Origin: Aulostomus chinensis
Lineage: Eukaryota; Chordata; Actinopteri; Syngnathiformes; Aulostomidae
DNA: 64,000 nucleotides
Assembly: GCA_037954235.1 (NCBI GenBank)
Contig: JBBMOA010000007.1
Span: 29,384,957 to 29,448,956 of the forward strand
Direction of reading: 5' to 3'
This document shows positions 47,541 to 59,913 of the stretch, piece after piece. Both the position numbers and the translations under genes were made by a program. Below the pieces are notes generated by a model. That model made no database searches and was not told where the DNA came from. It saw nothing but the letters and a program-made list of their open reading frames with translations. Numbering within the stretch: the stretch's first letter is position 1; each line of letters starts with the position of its first letter.

Positions 47541-48191
47541 GAAAAATACACATTTAGGGTGACGTATTGCTTTAATATTGAACTTGTTATCTACCGGATG
47601 GGCAAAGAGTAAATGCAGAATGATAATTTGTACATATTTGATGTGGAAATAACGGCAGCTGCTTTGCTAACAACCTCAACATACAAACTCTGCTGCTCCC
47701 AAGTGGCCAAACATCTCCTCATGCAGGGTGAGGTGTTATCTTAGACCCTCTTCTGTGACAGACGATATCATAATTCTTCATGCATGAGGAGAATCCGACA
47801 TTTTTCTCCAAATGTTGCTTATTCTATGACATTGTAGTAATTTGAGGACAGTTGAAGACTGTGGAGCGTTTCTGTAACGATGCGCGTCGTGGAAATCTTT
47901 ACAGCTGAAGCTTTGCAGTGAAGAGAGAAACATTTTCCTCTGAGATGTAAGAAGTAGCTTCAGATGGTTGGACTCACACAAAGAACCTCACATTTAGGAA
48001 CCAATGTATTTAGCGACGGCCCGCCTCTCTACTGCCCCCTCATGTTTTTGTCCCTGATCCCTGCAACATTCAGACAGACACGCAGGGTTTTGTTGGAGTC
48101 TGAAGCTCACAGAAATGTAAAGTAATGAGAAAAATTACATGGTTGTCATCAAGAAACCTGCTCCTCCTTTGCTTTCCTCCATTTTTAAGTC

Positions 48192-48220
48192 TGTGTGTGT
48201 GAGAGAGAGAGAGAGAGAGG
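48192..48220 (+). repeat. (TG)n(GA)n microsatellite
   Basis: A short TG run followed by about ten GA units. Confidence 0.9.
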
Positions 48221-49656
48221 GAGGAGGATTAAGAGGAGCTGCTGATACGTTCATCTGTCTGATCAGATCCACGTCGGCTGGATCTGGGTTTTATTTCAAA
48301 GAGAAGGAGGCATCAGATTGTGACAGCGTTAAAGAACGTTCGAATTACAGCTGCAGGGCGGATGCTGGCTCTCTGCAGGTTTTCTCTGCTCAAGACATTT
48401 GTGCTCCTATAAAAAAAAGTAGAAGAAGAATTCAGTGAAAGTCCTCTGAAGCGCATTCAGCCGGATGGTAAATAAATAATGAGTGACAGTGAGACAAATA
48501 AACCTGGAGAATCAGCAGCAAGTTCGTTTATAAGCTTTGGAAAGCTGAGGCAACTTTCACAGAAGCCCAGTGTTTGATATGAACTCTTTCACATTTCTAT
48601 GAGGACGCGGGTCCTCGTCGCTGATCAGCACACCATGACACAGGAGCGCAGGGCCGTCCCTCGAGGAACTCCAGTAGTTCCGTTTCTAAGATTCCTCCAA
48701 GCCAAGCTTTTACCTCGAGGCCTCGTTTAAATCTGAGCTGAACTTTGTTTTGCACGTCGGCGTGGACACTGAAACTCAGTGTTAAACAGCTGAACTATTT
48801 CAGACCAAATGAGCTCAAGTTTTGATATCATTTCTGGTCGCGCGCCTGCAGTCCACACTCAGAGGTCAGCGCGCTCCTCTCCCCCGTCTGTGTCTGGTGA
48901 CCTCCTCCTTCAGCAGGAGGTTTTACAAAGTCGCCCCAAAACCCAACTCACCTGTATTTGTGTTTTCCGTGTGTGAATCCACCCGCGAGTCAGTTTCCTC
49001 AGCAGAGCTGCAGGTGGAGGAGACTTGCTGTTGATGACGGAGTTTATTAAAACAGAGGAAACTACCATGATGGCGAATTACATCATCGACACCAACCAGG
49101 TGTGTTTGTAAGATGAAACAACTGCTGCATCTACAGAGGCCTTTACATTGAACAGGAGAGTCTGAGTCCCTGTCAGAAACTGTCAGACCTCCTCAGAGCA
49201 GAGCGACAGGTGAGGAGAACAGGAGGGCTGACTGATTGCTCATCACTCGCCGACGCCGTCTTCCTCTTGGACTGATTACAGAAATTAAAATAGTCACAAA
49301 CTATGCCTGAGTGTCCGCATTAATCAAGTCGGTGCGCGTGGAGCCCTGCAGAGGGTTCCATCCTGCTGTCCCCAGAGGTCTGCTGTCATTAGTTTGACAA
49401 GAGACAGAGAGCGCCGTGTCTACAAGGGAACCCGAGACCTGCGAAACATCGCGTGAGTTTGATTATTTTTGTAGAAGCAACGGACACAAATCTCGTGAGA
49501 GTTGTGCTCATAAAGAGTTTCCTTCTAGACAGACGGAGGAAGGTGCAAAAATAGGAACTCCTGTCATGGTGCTGGTGTTTTACTTCAGTAAAAGCACTCA
49601 AACCACAATGTAAAAATACCTCACTACAATGAAAATCTTGCATGTAATTGTTGCCA

Positions 49657-49731
49657 TCCATCCATTGTCTACCGCTAAGGGTCACGGGGGGTGGGGGGGT
49701 GGAGCCTATCCCAGCTGCCTTCGGGTGAGAG
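49657..49731 (-). mobile_element. SINE tail fragment
   Basis: Starts with CCATCCATCCATTG and contains GGGTGGAGCCTATCCCAGCT, the reverse complement of the shared SINE tail. Only the tail is left. No flanking duplication was found. Confidence 0.65.
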
Positions 49732-50088
49732 GCTGGTCAGCTCCTCTTGCTCATTTTCAGAGGTGGTACGTGGTTTAGAGTCGTTCAGGGCAGCCTCTAG
49801 TGGCAACTTGGACTTGGCGAAGGGGGACACCTCAGATGGTGGCTTAGAGCTGGCATGCTGGGACACCTCACTCAATCACCGGGCCGCGACACATGCAGCA
49901 GTCTCGCTCTCTGGCTGGGACCAGACTTCTAGATCCACCTCATCTGAAGCCACCTCTGTCTCTGGCCGGGACTCCACATGAGGGACAACCTGGGAGCTCC
50001 AGCTTGCTGAGCTCCTTCAGCTAGAGCACGGGTCCCAACATGCATAGTCACCTGGTGTAGGCAGCAGGGGGACACCTCTTCTGGCCGG

Positions 50089-50126
50089 CAGGACCCAAGA
50101 TGTAGAGGTACACATCTTGGGTCCTG
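50089..50126. repeat. Perfect 15-bp inverted repeat (hairpin)
   Basis: Arms CAGGACCCAAGATGT (50089-50103) and ACATCTTGGGTCCTG (50112-50126) are exactly complementary, with the loop AGAGGTAC. Confidence 0.95.
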
Positions 50127-51867
50127 GAGCAGAGGGGACACCGTAGCAGGCCAGTAGGACAATTTGATTAAAAAAAAACAACAGCAGGTAAAGAAACACG
50201 TGTCTCTGCTGAAAACCTCAGGTGTCTCATGATGACGCGTTCCTCTGCAGCACTCAATCAGTTCGTCCTGTGCAACAACCCCTTCTGAGCTGTTAAAACA
50301 TTCCACCTCTGGACTCCAAGCCACTTTCTGCCTCCCTGAACTGGAACCTGCCACCGTGTCCGACGGCGATGATGAGACATTTTCATTTTGTTCTGCAGTG
50401 TTTGTTTTCACCCACGTCTGTTTGTTTGGTTGTTTGTCAGCAGGATTACAGAAAACTACCGGTTTTCACGGGAGACAGTGGAGGGATGCAGGATTACCTG
50501 AATTATTTTGTGGCAAAGCAGTTGACCCAGCGGCTCCGTCCCACGAGGACCAGCCTCCTTCATGGCTGACGCGTTTCAACGAGCACGTCTTCATCTCGTC
50601 CGCTCAATGCATGTCAGGCACATCATACAATATTTAAGTTTGCATGGCCCGAGAAAAAGCGTGTATGAATATTTCAAACAATATTATCCTACATACTGTG
50701 AAGTAAAAGAGAATTAAATGTACACTGTGGCACGGCTCCACCCGCACAACCGAACGCTGCAGCAACAACTGCTCTCCCAAAGCTCCGGTGAACCTTCCTC
50801 CTCCTGCAGTCTGCTGGAACTCAAACTGCAGCAAACAAAATGACAGTATTGACAAGCAGGAGGAGGAGCAGGCGGAGACGGGGGCTCTCCCGTCAGCGCC
50901 TGCCCTGCTCTTAGATCCCTGCTGTCCAGCACCTCCGCTGTGCCGCGGGTTAATTCGGTTGCATGTTCACTGAGGGACGGCTCTCCCACCCAACCTCTCC
51001 TGCATCCATATTCATGAGCTGGATTCCTGACTGACAATTAACATGCAGGGTAATTATTTTGGCGCTGCAGAGCTCGACCCTGTGGCAGCTTCCCATAATG
51101 AATCCAGCGTTGACTTAATCATCCTTAATGTAACAATGAATATAAACAAGTGTGTGTAATCACAGACGTCTGATGAAGGAGCGCAGACACCAAAGGATCT
51201 GCTGGCTGTTGGCAGCGGTGCAGGGGTGCGGCGCCCTGCAGACGCTCAACCAAGACCAGATGAACAAGCGCCCATCAGATTGAAGGGATGAACACGCTCA
51301 GTAAAAACTCTGCGCTCCGGTCAGCAGAATCTCCAGCTCTCGATCCTTCAGTCTTGTAGCACCAGACTTCAGCACAGCGACAAAAAGACGATTTCAAGTC
51401 ATCGAATGTATGTTCCACTGACTCGTTCCCCTCGTCTTTAGAACACAGACTGGAAAAAACCATGAGGCCGATTTCAACAAACTCGGTGGGGGTGTAGAAC
51501 GGGCCGAGGGAGAACCGCTTCAACTTTGGTGGAGAGGATTCAAAGCTCCACCTGATGGTGTCGTCCTCCTGGATTCCTTTCATATGTAATCAGAACCTCC
51601 TTGAGAGCTTGGTGACGGGTCGCTGCGACGACTGAGAGGTTACCATGGCGAGGAGGCGGCCATGTTTGATATCTGACCAGAACAGGAAACTCATGTGGTC
51701 AGATCTTTGAGAGTCCTGAGTCTAAGTCAGAGCGCCACCTGGTGGTTACAGGAAATAACACTGATGGAACAAACATCATATGACTCTGTGGTGTCTTACA
51801 GCTGCATCACATACAGGAAGTGTGTGTTCACCCAGTGGTTACAGGAAGTAGGCCTGAAAGACCTGGA

Positions 51868-51892
51868 AGCCCCCCCCACACACACACACACA
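51868..51892 (+). repeat. C run plus (CA)n microsatellite
   Basis: Seven C then about nine CA units, immediately before a tailed repeat fragment. Confidence 0.85.
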
Positions 51893-51895
51893 ATC

Positions 51896-51965
51896 GAGTC
51901 AAAGTATTTTATTGTCAAAAGCTTCAAGAAAATGTTTCCATCTACAATGAAATCCTTCCTTTATG
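51896..51965 (+). repeat. Dispersed repeat fragment, partner of 9755-9840
   Basis: TCAAAGTATTTTATTGTCAA followed by ACAATGAAATCCTTCCTTT. It matches the 9755 copy over most of its length. Confidence 0.6.
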
Positions 51966-52804
51966 TGTGACTCTGAGTGCTCAAATACATTTATTAGAAA
52001 AGAAAGATTAAAGGAAACAGGAAGTTGAAGGCAGGTGATAAATGAAGCCCGAGGTCACATTCAGACCTGCGTGCGTCCTGGTGACGGCTGGAAGTGGGTG
52101 AGGCCCGCCGAGGGGGGCACAGTAAAAGACCGGATCACTCGGACCGATCAGAGGAGGCCTCCTGTATGTCTGACTGCTTTTGAAGTCCGTTGTGAAGACC
52201 ATCATGAGGGGCTTCCCGCTGAAATAAAGGTACCATGACAGGAAGAGAGCTGCTGAGGAAGTGGCTCTGGGAGCAGAAATCCATCTTCATCACATGCTGC
52301 TCCTCTGTGCTGAGTCTCTCGCTGCTGACTGCAGTGTCCACGCTGCAGGTTGTAATCCAGCCGGATTCCAGAGGACTTCCTCTGTAAAACAGGGCGCCAT
52401 TGTGGCCCAAATCCTTTACAAACATGTTCGACACGCAAAACAGGATTTGCTGAAGGTGTTGGGTAAATTCAAGCGGTCGTCAGCCTCCCGTCAGCTGCAG
52501 ACACGAGTGAAAGGGGAGCGTCAGCGCTCTTAGAATAGCCGCCGTGTCCCAGCTGCAGCTCTGATAACACTGCAAGTCTTCAACTGAGCCCAGAGACGGC
52601 TTTGATCGGTCGGCTGCTGTCAGGAGGCAGCACAGCAATGATTGTGTTAGAATCTCCAGTTTGAGTTTGGGACCTGCAGCTGTCAACACGCAAACAGGCG
52701 GACAGCTGAGTCAGCACGTCAGAGTCCACCTGAGTGTGTGTTTGTGTGTCGTCCCCGCAAAATTCTTTCACAGCTAAAATTGTGACCACAAAATACTTGG
52801 GCAA

Positions 52805-52828
52805 GGTGTGTGTGTGTGTGTGTGTGTG
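52805..52828 (+). repeat. (TG)n microsatellite
   Basis: Twelve TG units. Confidence 0.9.
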
Positions 52829-53177
52829 CATGCACTGAGACTGAAATTTGTCAGAGTACCAACAACATGGTCACATTTTCTAGTCGGTAAGTGGCGGAGG
52901 AAGTCTGTGCTGTCAGAAATCACCACTGTGGTCCTGTAAAGTTCAAAAACACAGCAACTTCTTGGGAAGCTCCTGCCCATCCTTCCCAGGGCCAGACAAG
53001 ACCACCGTTACCCACGGCAACCAGCTGACAGCTATGTAGCTTAGCACAGTGAATGGTTATGGGATGGAAGTGTTAGCATGGCGCTACCCTGCCAGTGCCC
53101 ACTCAGCCTCCAGAACCTGTCGTTCCACCTTTTGTCTGTGACGCCGTCTGAATGTGGACGTGAGCACAACTCCTCCA

Positions 53178-53194
53178 CCCCCCCCCCCCCCCCC
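53178..53194 (+). repeat. C17 homopolymer
   Basis: Seventeen C in a row on the plus strand. Confidence 0.93.
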
Positions 53195-53600
53195 TCCAGC
53201 AAGTTTTTCTCAAGTATACAGAAGCAGCACCCACCTGCAGCAGCCTGGACACCCACGCCACCTGCTGCCCAGCAGCGGGAGCGTAATCCCTGCACACACT
53301 TCTCCACAGGGCCGTTGTCTGCGTGTTGGATGAGTCGTGTTGGTGCGTCGGCTTCCTACAACTTGACCAACTTCTCTGAATTCAAATCAACCAAAGATGA
53401 AAAGGTCGTCTTTCAAGCATTTGAAACACGTTCAGGGTGAATATTTCAATTCGGTCCAGCTCATCCATGTTCCCCTCATCTGTGTTTCTACCAACAGTTT
53501 TCATCGTTGCTGCAAAGCCTTAAACCCTCCAGCAGACATCTGATGGAGATGAGCGCAAGCTCAGTGCAATCCCTCCAGAGGCCCCTGGCTGAGGCCCGCT

Positions 53601-53630
53601 CATTAATTGTAATTAATTAGTCTAATTAAA
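53601..53630 (+). promoter_or_regulatory. Cluster of homeodomain-type TAATTA sites (candidate)
   Basis: CATTAATTGTAATTAATTAG then TCTAATTAAA holds about five overlapping ATTA/TAAT cores in 30 bp. It sits next to a 250-bp block with balanced composition (53640-53880). Such clusters are typical of intronic enhancers, but base composition alone can produce them and conservation was not tested. Confidence 0.3.
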
Positions 53631-56600
53631 CATCCATGAGACACGGTGGCCTGAGGTCTGAGGGTGCCGTTCCATCACCCGCCGCTCAGGGATAATGTCA
53701 CCAGACCGCTGCTGCAGCACCTCGTTTCCTGCCAGATCGAGTGTGTCGCCCTCAAAAAGCAATCCGATATTGTAATTACAGTCCTCTCCCCTCAGCCCCT
53801 CCAGCCCCTCCCCCGCCACAGCCTCCCCCTCAGCCACATGTTGTTGTGTCACAATTCAGGCTTGGAGCTCCTTTAATCTGCAGGTAACTAAACACACCAG
53901 CAGCTCAACTAATAATCTAGGAAGGTGTTTGAAACCCCTCAAACGCCCCTCAATCTGACCGCCGGGACTTCACCAGTCAAGTAAATCCCGATGTGTCAAT
54001 GTGGGCGTGTCTGCACACGTAGGAGGACACCCTCTCAGGCCCGGGAGGGGGTTTCATGTATTTACAATGACACCGCTTTCATTTGGGTTAAAGCTATAAA
54101 AGTTCTTTAATTGCACAAACATTCCGTTTGTATCTATTTATTTCAAAATAAATCCATGATTTATGAGGTTCTGAGAGGTAAAACTGTATCAGTTATTAAA
54201 CAGAATACATTTCATCCCAAAATTAATTCAAGTCATGAATGTATCATTGATGAATAATTGAATCTTTCACTGCAAAATTAATAACTACGCAGTGTAATTG
54301 GCTTGAAAGTTGTGTAGGTCCAGTTTAGTAGTATTCTGAGTACTGCCACACATGGATGCATTCATGGCTAAAACACCTGAAAATCAAATACTGTAAACAT
54401 ACGGATCCCGTTCATGTTGCAGGCAGCAGTCAGTAAAAAATCAATAAAATACATAAAAATATTCCCAAGTAAATAAAACACATGCAATGAAATAAGCAAA
54501 CATCAGGATGCAGGAGTTATCAACACATGTTTATGAAAAAGGCTGCAATGTTCCAGCGAGGTTCTTTTATTCTGAAATAGCTTGAGAATACTTCCTGAAG
54601 TAATCCCGTAAAGTTTTTGGCAGGATCTCTCGACTTGGTTCCCTGAAGGTCGGAGGACGTTCTCTACGTTCTCGAATGTTTGTCGAGGTAACGAACTGTT
54701 GAACTTCCTGATTAAAACCATCCTGAGTGTGTACCATCAACAACAGGAGAGGTTCAAGTCACTACCAAGCTGAACCGTAGAGTTCTGAAGGAAAGATCCA
54801 AACCTGGTTTCCTCTGAACCTCAGCTGCCGAAGTCTTCTGGATGTTTGTGGGCTGAACTTTGGCGTGTTTGTGATGAGGGTTTCTCCAGCGTGACGGTTC
54901 CCTCGGCAGCACCCGTTGAGTCCTGGATGATGCGGGGTTTCTTTCATTGGAGGGAAACCTTGTTTTTCTCTGGGAGGATCCGCGCGGCGTCCACCGAGAG
55001 ACTCCAAACACCAGCGAACATAAATATTTGATTCTGCTGAACGACATCTTTGCTGAGTTAAGAGCCTCATTGTTCCCTCACCTTTTTACAACCTTGTTTC
55101 TTCCTCTTCGTGTTCCTTCTTTGAGCTGCGAGTTCTCTTGAAACCCATTTAGTGGATATGAAAGCCTGATTTGCATTTGAATGCCTCTTTGTGTTTTGCG
55201 TGTGATTTTCTTACTTTTGTTCCGCTCCTTGTTGGGTTTGGAACGTCGGCAGGTGAATAAATGATGTCAATAGAGAGACGGTCTGTCTTGCTTCCGTTTC
55301 AAAGCAGCCTCGGTCCCTGGGGAGGAAAAGCTGCCTCCAAATCAAGATGGAGACGCTGTTGAGTGTTCAGCGGCACTCAGGAACATTTTGCTAAGTGTGT
55401 GGAGTTTTTTTGTTGACGCTGCCATTTTCTCCTCCTCCAACCAGAGTGACAAGCTGCTGCCTTTTAAGAGTTGCCGCCTTTCAGACTCAACAGGACTGAC
55501 ATGACAAATCTGACTTTTCAGGAACACTTAGAGCGTCTGGGTTACTCACAGCCATGACAACGAGTCAGCTGCAGACACGTTCTATCAAGAAAGTCAGCAG
55601 GATCCATTCAGGCAAACGCCCCAGAGGATGGTAAGACATCCAGAGGCCCCCGACTGGTCGTGGGAATAAGGTCGCAGTGTCCCGCTCCCCTCTTCTTGCA
55701 TTTAAGGGGCTTTTATAGGAGTTTTTAGTTAAATTTCTGTCTTGAAAACAAGACTTCTTTATTCAGCTGAATGCTCCATAAACACTTTGATTGAGGTAAA
55801 AACAGCAAACTGCAGCCGCGATGGCATCAAAGGGTTCTGAAGCACATTTTGCTTTAAATGGAGACACGACAAAGCTTTGATGCTCCCTTGAGCTGGTCTT
55901 TGTCAACAAAGAGTAAACGTTCCAAGCAGGAGCTGGAAACACGGGATTCACATAAACTCAGACGTGGGGAAGCTTCAAGTCATGTGACTGATCAGCAACA
56001 CGTCTGATCCAGCTGGCAGCACAGAACTACACCTGGTCCAGCTGAAGCAGTTCCTCCAGATCCCTCTCCTTTTTTCTCTGGTAAAACAGCGGGTCGCTCT
56101 GTTGCACGGCCCGGTGTCTTCTTCTACGCTGCTTGTCACGGCATCGTAATGTTGCCTATACCGCCCTCTTCTGATGGAAATAAACACTACATGACCTGGT
56201 TGACATCACTTGACATTTTATGGAAACATGGCAGGTGACATTTTCAGTTGTAATCAGAGGAAACACTGGTACATTTGCCAGTAAAACGATCTGGATGTTG
56301 GCCAGGAAACTGGGGAGCTTTAACTTAATGACCTATGTGTACTGGTGTGGGACTGGTTTGACTGGGGTTTCTCCAGACTCACTGGTTTAGACTCCAGGCT
56401 TGTCTCTAAACATGTTGGTCTTGACCTCTGACTTCTTGGTCATGCCTTGGCACTCGATTGGTGTCGTGTTGGCCTTGACTCTTGTCCTGACTCGTTAACT
56501 TGTGTGAAGTCAGGACTCGTTGGTCCTGGCGTGACTGGTGGGAAAGGAAATGCCGAGCAGGGTAATGCTAACCACGTGTTCAAGGCTCAGCACTTGAGGA

Positions 56601-58584
56601 ACCGCCATGATGATTTATGTCACGTCTGCCCTTGTGTGCCGTGCTAACATTTTCCTTGTGACATGTTTGCTCTCTTTATGCAAATTGCTTTCTAAACATA
56701 AAGATGAGCGGAAACAGATTGATGCAGCTTCATTATCCAGCGAAGAATGGTTGTCAGTCGTGGTGCAGGAATGAATCCGTGAGCGTCGGAGCCGCTCAGA
56801 TGTGTTTGTCATGTTTTTGTGACTAAGTCAGAATCAGCATGGAGGCACTAATGAGTCTGACATAGACAGATGTTGCAAAGAAAAGACTCTATTAATGTAA
56901 ATGTAGTCAGGAGAGTGAGACGCCACAGCTGGGCCGCCGAACCCCGTCATCAGTTTACAGTTTATCTAATTTCCAGATCTAATTGAAACAGAAGGAAGCC
57001 TGCAGGAGCGACTCGTCCGTCCTGTCATGGAGGAATTGAATTTAGCCTGTAAGTGATGTGTAAATGAAACGCCAGCAGCTGTGATGGAGCCGTCTTCCTC
57101 ACCTCACCCGGCCTTAGTTTCACCGCCATCATCATCATCGGTCATCGAGGCTCGTTAGCTAGCTGGCAGTGGCCGCCGTGTGGGCAAACGCGGTAGCTGC
57201 TCCACTCTGATTAAAATCCTTCGTTTTGAAGGTTTCAGATCAACCATTTACACGTACGAATGCGTTCACAGTCGGCGCGTTTCATCTCAGCAGCTTGTGT
57301 GACTTCACACACTGAGTCAGGTGAGGCTCAAGATGGAGAGCTATCAACCAATCAGAGGGGTTGCTGCCGCCACCAAGTTGCTCTGTTAGGTCCTTCAAGC
57401 TCAAGCTAGTTGAACAGCAACTGGCAGAAGTTACCAATTACAGTTTGAATGTTTAAACTCACCACATTAGCATCAAGGTGATCTGAGATGACATCATCGG
57501 CAGTCTGAAGGATTTGTCCTCAGATCCCTCGCACTCGACCGCGTGTTTGAGAAAGATCGTCCCACGTTGCAGGCAACCGTCGGAGGTTCCGGGGTTTCAA
57601 CCCTTCCTCCGGTCTTTCATGAACTTCATTGAAAAGTCTAAGATTTCCTACTTTGCTTCTGTCTGGTCTCTTAGATCTTGAATCAAAAACAAGCTGCTGG
57701 TTAAGTGGATGCCGCCATTTTGAGAAGTACGGCGTGTGCTGAAGAAATGCAGCCAGATATCAGTTGGCTGAGTCATTTACCTGATACAGTTTTTGTTTTG
57801 ATTGGATGAAATTTCAATCAGTTTGGGCATTTTTATTCCAAATGACTCAATTTGGGTCGATTAGAATCAGAATATCCGGCTCCGTGTTCCTTTCTCCTTT
57901 TTAGAGAATTTACATCCATTCATGCAGCATCAGGAGATGAGGAGAAATTGTGGAGGTCTTGGTTTCATGTCTGTGCTTGATGCTGCTCGCTCAACAAGCA
58001 GAGCAATCGCCTGTCACCGGCTCTTCATTGATCTGAGCCATGACTCAAACTGGGCTGCGTGTCCAGTTACTGATGAGGCTGAGAGAGCAGGAATTCCTGC
58101 ACTTTTAAGGAGCTAAAGTGATCACTCGCTGCGGCTGACCGACCAGAGGAGGTTCTACTGTACCTAGAGAGACAGCAGCAGGTCGGCGCGGCAACACAGC
58201 AGCGAGTGAGTGAAGCTGCTGCAGAGCGCCGGTGTCTGGCAGCAGCACAAGACAGGAAATCAGTACGGGAAGTCACAGGGGCCGATCGGCCATCACCGCA
58301 CAGCAGAGTCTATGAGAGAGGAATCCAGAAGTGGGCTAACGATGTCATCAGTGACCCCACTCACCCTACCTTGTCTTGATAAGCCGGAAGTCCAATGTGC
58401 GGTACCTTCCAGAACATCCAGACTCAGGGATTTTATATGCCCCAGTTGCCCCGACGACCACCTCACCTGCACCTTACAAATAACTTGGCACTTGGCGCTG
58501 TGCCTACTCGGCCCACCTGGGATACGGGGTTATGACAGCCATAATCTGTATTTTGATCAGGTAGTTAGACATCTTGGCCTTTTT

Positions 58585-58587
<3 letters not shown>

Positions 58588-58656
<69 letters not shown>

Positions 58657-58684
58657 TACACACATACACACACACACACACACA
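58588..58684 (+). repeat. (TC)n(CA)n compound microsatellite
   Basis: About 26 TC units followed by about 22 CA units with two CATACA interruptions. It creates a false Leu/Ser- then Thr/His-rich frame. Confidence 0.95.
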
Positions 58685-59544
58685 AGACTTAAGGACATAC
58701 AATAATAAAAACACACGTCCAACGTTGGCCGGTCAGCTCTTCATGATCCAGCTGAAACTGTTTTCCCGCTTCTCCCTCAGCTCTTCTTGCAAAATTGCTG
58801 CATTCAGGCACCGTTAGAATTTACATGTTCCAGCATTTGTATTCTTTAAATATTAAGGAGCACTCAGACACTCATCATCTCCGCGATCGTCTGGATCACG
58901 GCCGTACATCTCGCTGCTCGAGCCTCATTCATTACAGACATGCTATCAGTCTCAACTGCCGGGGCAGATGTCTCCCCTCGGACGGATCCCCCACCGCTCG
59001 CCTCGTTATTAAAATTAAATTGGATTTCATTTCTGAGCTTCTATTAATTCAGAGAAGTCTTGTCCATTGATGGAGGGTCCAGCCTGGCAGTTTGTTTCCC
59101 TCTCCCCTCCTTCACTTTATGTTTCCCAGCCGGTGGCGTGATGGCAGGCCGCCGTGGCTGCAATAACGGTAATTACTCCGTGAACATTTGAGAGGGACTC
59201 AACTGAGTTTTCAAATAGACGACGACGATGGCGCTGTTATTTAATCACAGCTAATGAAGTGGAGCCAAATGTATTTTTTTATGTTAATGGGTTAGTTAGA
59301 GGAAACTTGTTTCATTTCACATCCTCCTAATCCTCTCAGAGTTACAATCCGCCTGGCGGCAAGGACACACTCCAGACTCTGAAAAGAAAAGAGGAGAGAA
59401 GCAGAAGGAGTTTAAATTAATGAAGTTTGTTCAACATGTCTCCCTCTTGTCATGTACCTTCTCAAAGCAACACTCCACACCAACACGCTGCGCTGAACTC
59501 ACAAAGATGCCAGCATGACTTCTCTGTGACTCCAGTGAACACCC

Positions 59545-59605
59545 ACCTAAGATTTTTAGCTCGAAGCTAATTGAGGCTGAACTGCTTACATCAGCAAAAG
59601 TGTAA
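59545..59605 (+). repeat. Unnamed repeat family 1, copy
   Basis: CACCTAAGATTTTTAGCTCG then AAGCTAATTGAGGCTGAACT and CATCAGCAAAAG. Diverged, but with the same order of blocks. Confidence 0.6.
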
Positions 59606-59913
59606 ATTTCAATATATACAAAAAAAAAAAAGGAAAAAAGTGCATCTAATACCAGCTGTTACAAACTGTGGTTAAGTTACTGATTACAAGGAGGGGCGGG
59701 GAGGTCCAGCCCGTTAAAACCCCACAGTTGCAAGCCACACCTACTTCACATGCGCTGCCAAAACAGGGCTGCCACCATGTTTTGCTGACTAAGCGTGTTT
59801 TGTGCCTGAGACCCTCAGTGTGGTCGACTCAGCTGAGTTCAGGACGTTCACCGGTCGGTTGTGAGTTCTTTGTGTTTGGTGACTTCAGTGACACCTCTCT
59901 GGTTCTGTTCCAG

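Larger units (their letters stand above)
46546..59913 (+). other. grm8: grm8 intron, 13.4 kb
   Basis: Bounded by GTACGT and TTCCAG. It contains several copies of the unnamed repeat family, a SINE tail fragment, a perfect hairpin, microsatellites, a C17 run and AT-rich blocks with homeodomain-like sites. Stretches at 47560-49650, 50420-51860, 53880-58580 and 59100-59540 show no gene. Confidence 0.8.

Noticed and set aside
58210..58692. 160-codon open frame
   Set aside because: The last third is the TC/CA microsatellite, and the first part has no recognised similarity or splice context.
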